A DNA stretch of 64,000 nucleotides from Lagopus muta (taxonomy: Eukaryota; Chordata; Aves; Galliformes; Phasianidae), in NCBI RefSeq assembly GCF_023343835.1, contig NC_064466.1, positions 558,001 to 622,000 on the forward strand. The letters run 5' to 3'. The notes under the pieces were generated by a model. That model saw only the letters and a list, made by a program, of their open reading frames with translations, ran no database searches and was not told the origin of the DNA. Both the position numbers and the translations under genes were made by a program. Of this stretch, positions 44,006 through 52,260 are shown in pieces; positions within the stretch are counted from its first letter, which is position 1; the number at the start of each line of letters is the position of its first letter.

Positions 44006-44349
44006 TGTATGGGAACTGCTGAGTCACGGCCTGAACCTCTGATTGATCACCTGAGGTGAGCCATGAGTCAGCCAGAGGAGCACAGGTGAAGGCAATTCAG
44101 CTGTGCTGCCGGAAGGGGTGGAGCCAGGCTCCCCCCCTCCTGGACCTATTTAAGAGCTGGCTACCAGAGGGGAAGGATCTCTTCTGGAGATCCTCCTCTT
44201 TGATATCTTCTAGTGAGCTCAACCCAAGGGTAAGCTCTTCTACTTATTCTCTTTTGTGATCCCTGTTTGCTGTGCCTTACTCTTTTGATTATATTGCAAT
44301 TATAACATCTTGGTTATACATATTGCAATTATAACATCTTGGTTATACA
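44006..44349 (+). repeat. ERV-2 5' LTR (344 bp)
   Basis: TGTATGGGAACTGC...GGTTATACA. CTATTTAAGAG near 44147 is the likely TATA box. The last part is a tandem duplication of a 29-base unit (ATATTGCAATTATAACATC followed by TTGGTTATAC). No canonical AATAAA is visible. Confidence 0.96.
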
Positions 44350-44351
44350 CT

Positions 44352-44369
44352 TGGCGAGCCAGGCAGGCT
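44352..44369 (+). other. ERV-2 primer-binding site
   Basis: TGGCGAGCCAGGCAGGCT starts 2 bases after the 5' LTR, the position of a tRNA primer site, and begins with the expected TGG. I could not match it to a specific tRNA. The same sequence follows the ERV-1 5' LTR. Confidence 0.7.
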
Positions 44370-44387
44370 GAATATTCTAAAATTAAC

Positions 44388-45959
44388 ATGTCTTTCCTGT
44401 GGAATTTCTATAAATGGGTCAAGGGGGAGAACAATACTCCCCTAGAGAAAATGATTCCAGGGCAGATCCCAGGGTTTGAGGGATCGCCCTATTACGAGTT
44501 AGCTGCCATCATTGAAAAATGGGGTCCCTTACGTGTTATGGGCAATCTCTCCCCATATCGCATGGCAGACTATTTTCAAGGACTTGGCAAGGACATTCTC
44601 ATCACCAAAGAAAGACAATTGGCTGCCTCCTTGGTGGCATGGCCACTATTAACCGCTTTAAATCATGCGGACTCAAGAAATAATACTTTAGAAACCGAAA
44701 ATCAACTTTTGAAAGATCGCATTGAAAAGTTAGAGCACGAACTTGGCGTTTTAACGGGGAAGAAGCCAATTCTACATCTTCCTGTAAGCCAAATTCGTAA
44801 CATTTCAATAAATGATGACCAGGCTCCTGAATCAACAGACTTCGTTGATCAGGACAACAAGAAATCCAAATCAGACCTTGAATGTCCAATTCAAACTGAT
44901 CCATTGGAGGTCCGTCCTGTGATAACCCAAAAAACAAAAAAAGTACAGGACAGACCGGCAGGGGTGCCACCTGATCAATGGCCCCCTGCCCACACTCATT
45001 TACATGTGACAGCTCGGCCATACACAGCAACAGAATTAATGGATTTAGTACAGCGATTTCGGCAGAAGCCCAGAGAAAGTGTGCCGGCTTGGTTATTGAG
45101 ACTGTGGGATTCTGGGGCAGAAAGTGTCGTGGTGAATGGCCCAGAAATATCTAAGTTGGCCACCATGACTGTCCATCCTGCTCTTAGGCAAAGGTTATAC
45201 GTGGGCAATCAATATCGTGATGAAAACCATTCCATACTGGAATGGTTAATGGCGGCCTGCCGTATGGTATGGCCAAATAAATCAGACATACCGTTACATA
45301 CAGGTATGTGGTCCTCCATGGAGGACCTTCAGAACTATATCCGTGAACTGGGTGTAAGAGAGGCCATCTATGAAGATACATTTGATGGCCCTGATATGGT
45401 TAAATTTTCAGCAGGGATGAGAGATTTAATTCTACAACAAGCTCCCTCCCATCTGTACGGTACCTTAGTTTCAATATTAAATCCCCTTGTAGCATCAGAA
45501 GCCGTAGTCCAGCAGGTTGCCCAGTTAGTTGCCGATTTGGGAGAAACAGAACGCCTGCGGACTAGGCGCAATATTCGGTTTTTGGAGGAAGCAGAGGTCC
45601 TGCCGGTAAATAAAACCAGAATGCCGGCTACTCGAGCTCCTCGATCGGGACCCATAAGGGTATCCCGAAAACAAATGTTTAATGATTTAATTCGGGCTGG
45701 GGTCCAATTTGCTAAGATCGACCGCCAGCCCAATCACGTCCTTCTCCAGCTCTGGAGACAACTAAAGGACAATCAAAAATTCCAGAGCTACCCTAAGAAA
45801 TCCAGGGTAAGAGCTATAGAAAGGGTTCCAACAACAACATGGAACCTAGAAGATTTTATTGTTCCAAACAGGAAAAAGAAGCCACCTCAGGTGTCTCGGG
45901 CCACAATGCCTGAGCCATCAGAAGCAAAAGAACTGGCCCTAGCACAATTCATGCACTGA
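44388..45959 (+). CDS. ERV-2 Gag polyprotein
   Basis: 523 residues from the ATG at 44388; the frame is open further upstream into the primer site, but this ATG is the one conserved in ERV-1. The N-terminus begins MSFLWNFYKWVK, without the glycine after Met needed for myristoylation. A coiled coil at about residues 100-130 (NTLETENQLLKDRIEKLEHE) is followed by a capsid-like helical region. The C-terminal part is basic (NRKKKPPQ) and has no CCHC zinc knuckle, unlike most orthoretroviral Gags. It would form the intracellular particle. It ends in TGA and overlaps pro-pol by 46 bases. Confidence 0.88.
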   Translation: MSFLWNFYKWVKGENNTPLEKMIPGQIPGFEGSPYYELAAIIEKWGPLRVMGNLSPYRMADYFQGLGKDILITKERQLAASLVAWPLLTALNHADSRNNTLETENQLLKDRIEKLEHELGVLTGKKPILHLPVSQIRNISINDDQAPESTDFVDQDNKKSKSDLECPIQTDPLEVRPVITQKTKKVQDRPAGVPPDQWPPAHTHLHVTARPYTATELMDLVQRFRQKPRESVPAWLLRLWDSGAESVVVNGPEISKLATMTVHPALRQRLYVGNQYRDENHSILEWLMAACRMVWPNKSDIPLHTGMWSSMEDLQNYIRELGVREAIYEDTFDGPDMVKFSAGMRDLILQQAPSHLYGTLVSILNPLVASEAVVQQVAQLVADLGETERLRTRRNIRFLEEAEVLPVNKTRMPATRAPRSGPIRVSRKQMFNDLIRAGVQFAKIDRQPNHVLLQLWRQLKDNQKFQSYPKKSRVRAIERVPTTTWNLEDFIVPNRKKKPPQVSRATMPEPSEAKELALAQFMH

Positions 45960-48900
45960 CAAGGGGTGTTAGTCCCTGTAGGGCCTCCAGACGGGACCGG
46001 AGGCCCTATGTAGAATTAACAATTTATTGGTCCCGAAAAAATATTCAGAGAGTTATGGCATTAGTGGATACTGGAGCAGAAACATCAATTATCTATGGAG
46101 ATCCAGGAAAATTTCATGGCGACAGAGTGATGATTGGTGGTTTTGGGGGACAGACTATTCCTGTCACCCAAACATGGTTAAAATTGGGGGTTGGGCGTCT
46201 CCCACCCCGGGAGTACAAGGTGTCTATTGCCCCAGTCCAAGAATACATCCTGGGCATAGACATTCTATGGGGTCTGGCTCTCCAAACAACTGTGGGAGAG
46301 TTCAGACTTCGACAAAGATGTATCAGTATCCGGGCGGTGCAGGCAATATTAAGAGGCCATGCGAAACATGAGCCTGTTTGCCTGCCAAAACCGCGCCGGA
46401 TTACTAATGTTAGACAGTATAGACTCCCGGGTGGGCAAGATGAAATATCGAGAACGGTGCAGGAATTAGAAAAAGTGGGCATTATAAGACCTGCACACAG
46501 CCCGTATAACTCCCCCATATGGCCAGTGCGAAAGTCGGATGGCACATGGAGGATGACAGTAGATTACAGAGAATTAAATAAGGTCACGCCGCCTATTCAT
46601 GCGGCCGTACCCAATATTGCTTCCCTAATGGACACATTGAGTAGGGAGATAAAAACCTATCATTGTGTCCTAGATCTAGCAAATGCATTCTTCAGTATCC
46701 CAATTGCTGAGGAATCGCAAGATCAGTTTGCGTTTACGTGGGGAGGCAGGCAGTGGACCTTTCAGGTCCTGCCACAGGGGTACGTGCATTCACCAACGTA
46801 TTGTCATAATCTAGTGGCGCGTGACCTGGCTGACTGGAGAAAACCTGATGATGTTAACCTATATCATTATATTGATGATCTCCTGTTGACATCCGACTCA
46901 CTGGAGGTAGTAGGACAGGCAGCTGATTCATTAACTGCCTATTTGCAACAAAGGGGATGGGCTATAAATCCCCAAAAGGTGCAAGGTCCAGGCCTGTCCG
47001 TAAAATTCCTGGGGGTGGTTTGGTCAGGAAAGACCAAAGTGCTACCCAGTGCTGTTATAGATAAGGTTCAGGCATTTCCAGTCCCTACAACATCAAAGCA
47101 GCTGCAAGAGTTTCTAGGTATATTGGGTTATTGGCGTTCCTTTATACCTCACCTAGCGCAGCTGCTAAGGCCATTATACAGACTCACAAAAAAGGGGCAG
47201 CTATGGGACTGGGGGAAAGCCGAACAGGATGCTTTCCAACAAGCAAAACTGGCAGTTAAACAAGCTCAGGCATTGGGTATATTCGATCCTACCCTCCCAG
47301 CCGAGTTGGACGTTCATGTTACTCAAGACGGCTTCGGTTGGGGCCTGTGGCAGCGCCAGAGTTCTGTTCGGACCCCCATTGGTTTCTGGTCTCAGGTTTG
47401 GCACGGAGCAGAAGAAAGATACAGTATGATTGAAAAACAGTTATTGGCTGCCTATTCGGCATTACAGGCAGTAGAGCCAATAACTCAGACAGCTGCAGTT
47501 ATAGTCAAGACCACTCTGCCAATTCAGGGGTGGGTGAAGGATCTGACCCACCTTCCTAAGACAGGGGTGGCCCAAGCACAAACAGTGGCACGATGGGTCG
47601 CCTATCTCAGCCAAAGGAGCAGTCTGTCTTCATCCCCCTTGAAAGAAGAACTTCAGAAGATCCTAGGCCCAGTTACATATCACAGTGATGCACCAAAAGA
47701 AATACTGGTCACTCCACCAGAGAAGAGTCCCGTTCACGAGGGAAAATATCCTATCCCTGAAGATGCCTGGTACACAGATGGGTCCAGCAAGGGCAACCCG
47801 AGCAAGTGGAGAGCAATAGCATACCATCCTTCCACCGAGACAATCTGGTTCGATGAGGGGGATGGTCAGAGCAGCCAATGGGCAGAACTGCGAGCCGTGT
47901 GGATGGTTATAACCAAGGAACCCGGTGATGGTATCCTGAACATCTGCACAGATAGTTGGGCTGTGTACCGGGGGCTCACTCTCTGGATTGCACAGTGGGC
48001 CACCCAGGAATGGACTATCCACGCCCGACCGATCTGGGGCAAAGACATGTGGTTAGATATATGGAATACGGTCAAACACAGGACTGTACGTGTCTACCAT
48101 GTTTCTGGTCATCAGCCCCTACAGTCACCGGGAAACGATGAAGCCGACACATTGGCCCGAGTTCGATGGATTGAGAATTCACCATCTGAGAACATCGCCC
48201 GCTGGCTACATCAGAAGCTACGGCATGCTGGACAAAAGACAATGTGGGCAGCTGCTAAAGCATGGGGACTGCCCATACAACTATCTGATATCGTCCAGGC
48301 ATGCCAGGATTGCGACGCTTGCTCCAAGATGAGACCGAGATCGTTGCCCGAAACAACAGCCCATCTTGCTAGGGGACACAATCCTCTCCAGCGATGGCAG
48401 GTCGATTACATCGGGCCCCTTCCTCGTTCCGAAGGGGCAAGATATGCCCTGACCTGTGTCGACACTGCAAGTGGGCTACTGCAGGCCTATCCAGTACCGA
48501 AAGCAAACCAGGCATATACCATCAAGGCACTCACTAAACTGATGTCTGCCTACGGGACACCTCAAGTCATCGAGAGCGACCAAGGGACTCATTTTACTGG
48601 TGCAACGATACAGCGCTGGGCAGAAGAAAATAACATCGAATGGCGATTCCACCTGCCATATAATCCAACAGGGGCAGGCCTCATCGAACGTTATAATGGT
48701 ATTCTTAAGGCTGCCCTGAAGACAGACTCCCAGTCCTTGCAGGGGTGGACAAAAAGACTGTATGAAACCCTGCGGGACCTGAATGAAAGACCTCGAGATG
48801 GCAGACCCAGTGCCCTGAGAATGTTGCAGACGACATGGGCCACCCCGCTTAGGATCCAAATTACGGGCACTGATCATCAGGTAAGACCCCAAATTGGTAA

Positions 48901-49336
48901 TGAAAATAATCTTCTGCTCCCTGCCCCTGAAAACTTAGAGCCAGGTACCCATAAAATAAAATGGCCCTGGAAGGTGCAGGTAGGACCCAAGTGGTGTGGC
49001 CTACTTGCACCTTGGGGGAGACTATTGGAGGTGGGAGGCTCAGTAGTCCCTCCAGTAATAGGTACATGGCCTACTGATATTATGGTCAACACTCCGATCT
49101 TTATTGCTAAAGGGACCCCCATCATGTCCCTATGGCAGATCAGGACACCTCCTTTGGTGCCTGATATCGTTATGCAGCCGCAGATATCCGGCAAAAAGGT
49201 GTGGTACAGGCGGCCAGGACGTGCCCCAGTACAAGCGGAAGTGTTGACCCAAGACAGAAATACGGCCTGTATCTTGCCCTGGAGAGCAGACCTTCCCCTC
49301 CTGGTACCTGTAAAACATCTGTATTACTCCCCGTGA
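45914..49336 (+). CDS. ERV-2 protease-polymerase-integrase polyprotein
   Basis: The frame is open from 45914, in the -1 frame of gag, with the first ATG at 46055. Expression by -1 frameshifting in the overlap is likely, though no classic slippery heptamer was found. Counting from that ATG: protease LVDTGAETS (Asp5-Gly7); reverse transcriptase with LPQGYVHSP and YIDD at 272-275; RNase H with YTDGSS (Asp575) and WAELRAVW. The integrase has a His/Cys zinc finger, then catalytic Asp784, Asp842 and Glu878. The last two are separated by 35 residues, as in active integrases. About 130 residues after the core have no domain I can name; a dUTPase, common in ERVL pol, is not evident. All key residues are present. 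It ends at TGA 49334-49336. Confidence 0.93.
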   Translation, partial: AIRSKRTGPSTIHALTRGVSPCRASRRDRRPYVELTIYWSRKNIQRVMALVDTGAETSIIYGDPGKFHGDRVMIGGFGGQTIPVTQTWLKLGVGRLPPREYKVSIAPVQEYILGIDILWGLALQTTVGEFRLRQRCISIRAVQAILRGHAKHEPVCLPKPRRITNVRQYRLPGGQDEISRTVQELEKVGIIRPAHSPYNSPIWPVRKSDGTWRMTVDYRELNKVTPPIHAAVPNIASLMDTLSREIKTYHCVLDLANAFFSIPIAEESQDQFAFTWGGRQWTFQVLPQGYVHSPTYCHNLVARDLADWRKPDDVNLYHYIDDLLLTSDSLEVVGQAADSLTAYLQQRGWAINPQKVQGPGLSVKFLGVVWSGKTKVLPSAVIDKVQAFPVPTTSKQLQEFLGILGYWRSFIPHLAQLLRPLYRLTKKGQLWDWGKAEQDAFQQAKLAVKQAQALGIFDPTLPAELDVHVTQDGFGWGLWQRQSSVRTPIGFWSQVWHGAEERYSMIEKQLLAAYSALQAVEPITQTAAVIVKTTLPIQGWVKDLTHLPKTGVAQAQTVARWVAYLSQRSSLSSSPLKEELQKILGPVTYHSDAPKEILVTPPEKSPVHEGKYPIPEDAWYTDGSSKGNPSKWRAIAYHPSTETIWFDEGDGQSSQWAELRAVWMVITKEPGDGILNICTDSWAVYRGLTLWIAQWATQEWTIHARPIWGKDMWLDIWNTVKHRTVRVYHVSGHQPLQSPGNDEADTLARVRWIENSPSENIARWLHQKLRHAGQKTMWAAAKAWGLPIQLSDIVQACQDCDACSKMRPRSLPETTAHLARGHNPLQRWQVDYIGPLPRSEGARYALTCVDTASGLLQAYPVPKANQAYTIKALTKLMSAYGTPQVIESDQGTHFTGATIQRWAEENNIEWRFHLPYNPTGAGLIERYNGILKAALKTDSQSLQGWTKRLYETLRDLNERPRDGRPSALRMLQTTWATPLRIQITGTDHQVRPQIGNENNLLLPAPENLEPGTHKIKWPWKVQVGPKWCGLLAPWGRLLEVGGSVVPPVIGTWPTDIMVNTPIFIAKGTPIMSLWQIRTPPLVPDIVMQPQISGKKVWYRRPGRAPVQAEVLTQDRNTACILPWRADLPLLVPVKHLYYSP

Positions 49337-49669
49337 GTCTGTGAGCCTTCAGGACCACCGGAAGGAACAAAATGCCATCAAGCGTTCCAGTGTTGCTGTC
49401 AGATCACGTACAACACCCGGTGATGGTCTGCATGGGACTGATGGAACATAGAATGGACTTGCACCTCAGGACCTCATGCCTCCAGGCACATCATCGAGCA
49501 CTGGCCCATAGAAGAGTATGGACATCCACTAATCATCACTTGTCTTGAACTGTACCAACATACGTCGCGATAAAATTGTATAAGCGTCGCGATATACCGG
49601 ATCTCTGTATTAGGGAAAGCTTACCCTTTTGTTAACCTGATCATTGGTTCACGCCGTGAAGGGGTGGAG

Positions 49670-50013
49670 TGTATGGGAACTGCTGAGTCACGGCCTGAAC
49701 CTCTGATTGATCACCTGAGGTGAGCCATGAGTCAGCCAGAGGAGCACAGGTGAAGGCAATTCAGCTGTGCTGCCGGAAGGGGTGGAGCCAGGCTCCACCC
49801 CTCCTGGACCTATTTAAGAGCTGGCTACCAGAGGGGAAGGATCTCTTCTGGAGATCCTCCTCTTTGATATCTTCTAGTGAGCTCAACCCAAGGGTAAGCT
49901 CTTCTACTTATTCTCTTTTGTGATCCCTGTTTGCTGTGCCTTACTCTTTTGATTATATTGCAATTATAACATCTTGGTTATACATATTGCAATTATAACA
50001 TCTTGGTTATACA
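49670..50013 (+). repeat. ERV-2 3' LTR (344 bp)
   Basis: Differs from the 5' LTR at one position, in the C-run of GGCTCC(C/A)CCCCTCCTGG, and shares its 29-base tail duplication. Confidence 0.96.
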
Positions 50014-51605
50014 CTTGCTTTTGAGCCATGAGTGGTGAAAAATGTGTATTTTCATCACTATGACTGAAATGAGATAATGCAGCTGTTTAATGTCTTTTCA
50101 TAATAGAATTTATTAAACATCGGGCATATGTATTTGCAGACCAAAAAAAAGACAGGCAAAAGATGCTGTTCATGCCTGAAGTGATCTTTAAATCCTAAGT
50201 CAAAGCTGTTTTGTTTTTTTTTGCTCTCTTGTATGTCTTTGCTGTGTGTTCTGATTGTCCCTTGCTTTTCCCTTCTGTCTTCCTTTCCCTTTTCTCCGTT
50301 TTCCCCTTTCTCACATGGTTTCCAATCTCTCTCACATTCTAATTCCCCATTTCTTGCTCTTCCCCACCCCTCACACTTTCAGTCCGTAACCTGAGCCTTC
50401 CCTTCCATCTCCTGTTCTTCTCCCCTCTCCTGCTGCTTCTCTGGCTGGCGTTTCCCCTGCCTCTCTCTCACTTTGCCTCTCCCTTGCACTTCTCCCTTTA
50501 CACTCTCCTCCCCTTTCTCCTGCTTCTCCTTTCCATCTTCCTGTTCCCTCTCTCTGTTCTTCCCCTGCGCCTCTCCTTAAAGCCCCCCAGCTTTGCTGTT
50601 CTTTTGCACGTTCTTTTCCCTATTATGCTTGCTTTTTTTCCATTCTCCCTTTCTTCTGGTCTGTCATCATTTCACCATCGCCTGCATGCTTTTCCATCTC
50701 GGGAACATTCTTGAATGCACTTTCCCTCTTGGCCATGCTGTCGATCTACTTCTTACGCTCCGTGCCCCCCTTCTTTGGGACTTTTATACTGCTCTGTCCG
50801 CTTTTGTCTCTTTCATACTCCCGCTCCACTCATCCTCCCTCCCTCCGCTTCTCTCACTTTCCTCACACGTTGCCCACCATATTTTCCTTCTTTTCCTCCC
50901 TCTTACACTCCTCTCTCATGCTTTCCTTATTTCACTTGCACACTTCTGCTGTCACGTGCTCCTTCTTTCTTTTGCACTTTCCTCTCCCAGAGCCTCGCTT
51001 TCCCCTTTGCTGTTTTTCAGCAGTATTTCTTGCTTGCTCCCTTTCACACCTACTTGCACTTTCCCTCCCATGTCTTTGGCAGTGTACCTTTGCTGTTTCT
51101 TTCTCTCTCTACTGCTCCCTCCACCACATGACCCTTTCTCGTTCCTTCCCTGCTCCTTCCGTTCCTTCTCTCTTCCTCTCGTGTGCCGTTTCCCTCTTGG
51201 CTCTTGTTTTCTCTCTCTCTGAAATACTTACCCTCTGTGTTAATCTCCTTCTTAGACACTTTTCCTCTCTGACTCGTGCTCTCTTGAAGAGCTTCCCCTC
51301 TCGCCTGTGTTTTCTGATATGCCTTCTATGTGTCGCTTAATGTGTTTATCTCTTGCATTTTCCTGTCACGCTCTTTCATTTTCCCATTTTCTGTTCTTCT
51401 GCCCCCTTATTCCTCTTGCTTTCCAGTCTTGCATTCTCTCTCTCTTTTGCATTTTTCTTTTCTTGCTTGCATTTCCTCACCTACTTGTGTTTTCTTCTAT
51501 TGCATGTTTCTGCCCTTGTGCGTGTGCTCCTACTCTGGTACTCTGGCTTTTCCTCTCTTTGCTTTCCTCATCTCCCTTGGGTGCTCACACTCTAGCATGT
51601 GTTCA

Positions 51606-51660
51606 CAGAGTCATCACAGAACAGCTTGGGTTGGAAAAGACCTCAAGGATCATCAAGTCT
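51606..51660 (-). mobile_element. CR1 3' tip, minus strand
   Basis: AGAGTCATCACAGAACAGCTTGGGTTGGAAAA then AGACCTCAAGGATCATCAAG (read in two parts) is the complement of a CR1 end. Confidence 0.75.
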
Positions 51661-51854
51661 TCTCTCTCATGGTCTCTCACTTCCCTCACCTCTTCCATGC
51701 TTCTCTTGCTCGTAAAATCTTCCCCTCTTGCATGGAGACTTTCCCTCTTGCTTGCACTTTCCCTCGTGCTTCCTCCTTTCTCACTGAGTCCTTCCCAGGC
51801 TCTTGCAATTTCTCCCTTGCTTTGCTTCCCTTTTGCAGACTTACTTTTTGTAAG

Positions 51855-52110
51855 TACAGGTAGCGACAGGACGAGAGGAAATGGCTTTAAACTGGAAGAG
51901 GATAATTTAGACTAGATAGTGGGAGAAGAAATTCTTTGCTGTGAAGATGGTGAGACTCTGGAAGTGGTCACCCCTCCCTGAAAGTATTCAGGAGCAGGAT
52001 GGGTCTTTGAGCAACCTGCTCTAGTGGGAAATGCCCCTGTCTGTGGCAGGGGCTTGGAACTAGATGATCTTGCAGGTCCCTTGCACCCCAGGCTGTTCTA
52101 TGATTGTGTC
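51855..52110 (+). mobile_element. CR1 3' fragment, plus strand
   Basis: GACAGGACGAGAGGAAATGG, GGAACTAGATGATCTTGCAG and CTGTTCTATGATTGTGTC span the CR1 3' region, with a gap and substitutions. Confidence 0.85.
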
Positions 52111-52194
52111 TATATCTGATTTCCTTCTGTCTTTGTGGTCTTTCCTTCTCCAGCATCTCTGATGCCTGTTTCTTCTGTTCAGTGGTCACAGTCG

Positions 52195-52260
52195 TGGGTT
52201 GATCGTTCACTAGGTGATCTCAGTGGTCTTTCCAACCCTTACGATTCTGTGATTCTGCCA
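52195..52260 (+). mobile_element. CR1 3' tip, plus strand
   Basis: CACTAGGTGATCTCAGTGG, TTTCCAACCCTTACGATTC and a TGTGATTCTG tail mark the last 60 bases of a CR1. Confidence 0.75.

Larger units (their letters stand above)
44006..50013 (+). mobile_element. ERV-2: young, env-less endogenous retrovirus with open gag and pro-pol
   Basis: A 6.0-kb provirus. The LTRs are 344 bp each and differ at one site that I can find. The target duplication CTTGC is intact (44001-44005 and 50014-50018). Between the LTRs lie a primer-binding region, gag and pro-pol without disabling mutations, then 333 bases and a polypurine tract (GAAGGGGTGGAG) before the 3' LTR. No env is present. Five-base duplications and domain layout fit a class III (ERVL-like) element. 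It is in the same orientation as ERV-1, 6.2 kb beyond that element's 3' end. Confidence 0.96.

Noticed and set aside
44352-44369. Assignment of the primer-binding site to a particular tRNA
   Set aside because: The complement did not match any tRNA 3' end I could recall well enough; a tRNA database comparison is needed.
49337-49669. Possible env gene of ERV-2
   Set aside because: Only 333 bases lie between the pol stop and the 3' LTR, and no open frame or membrane segment is present.
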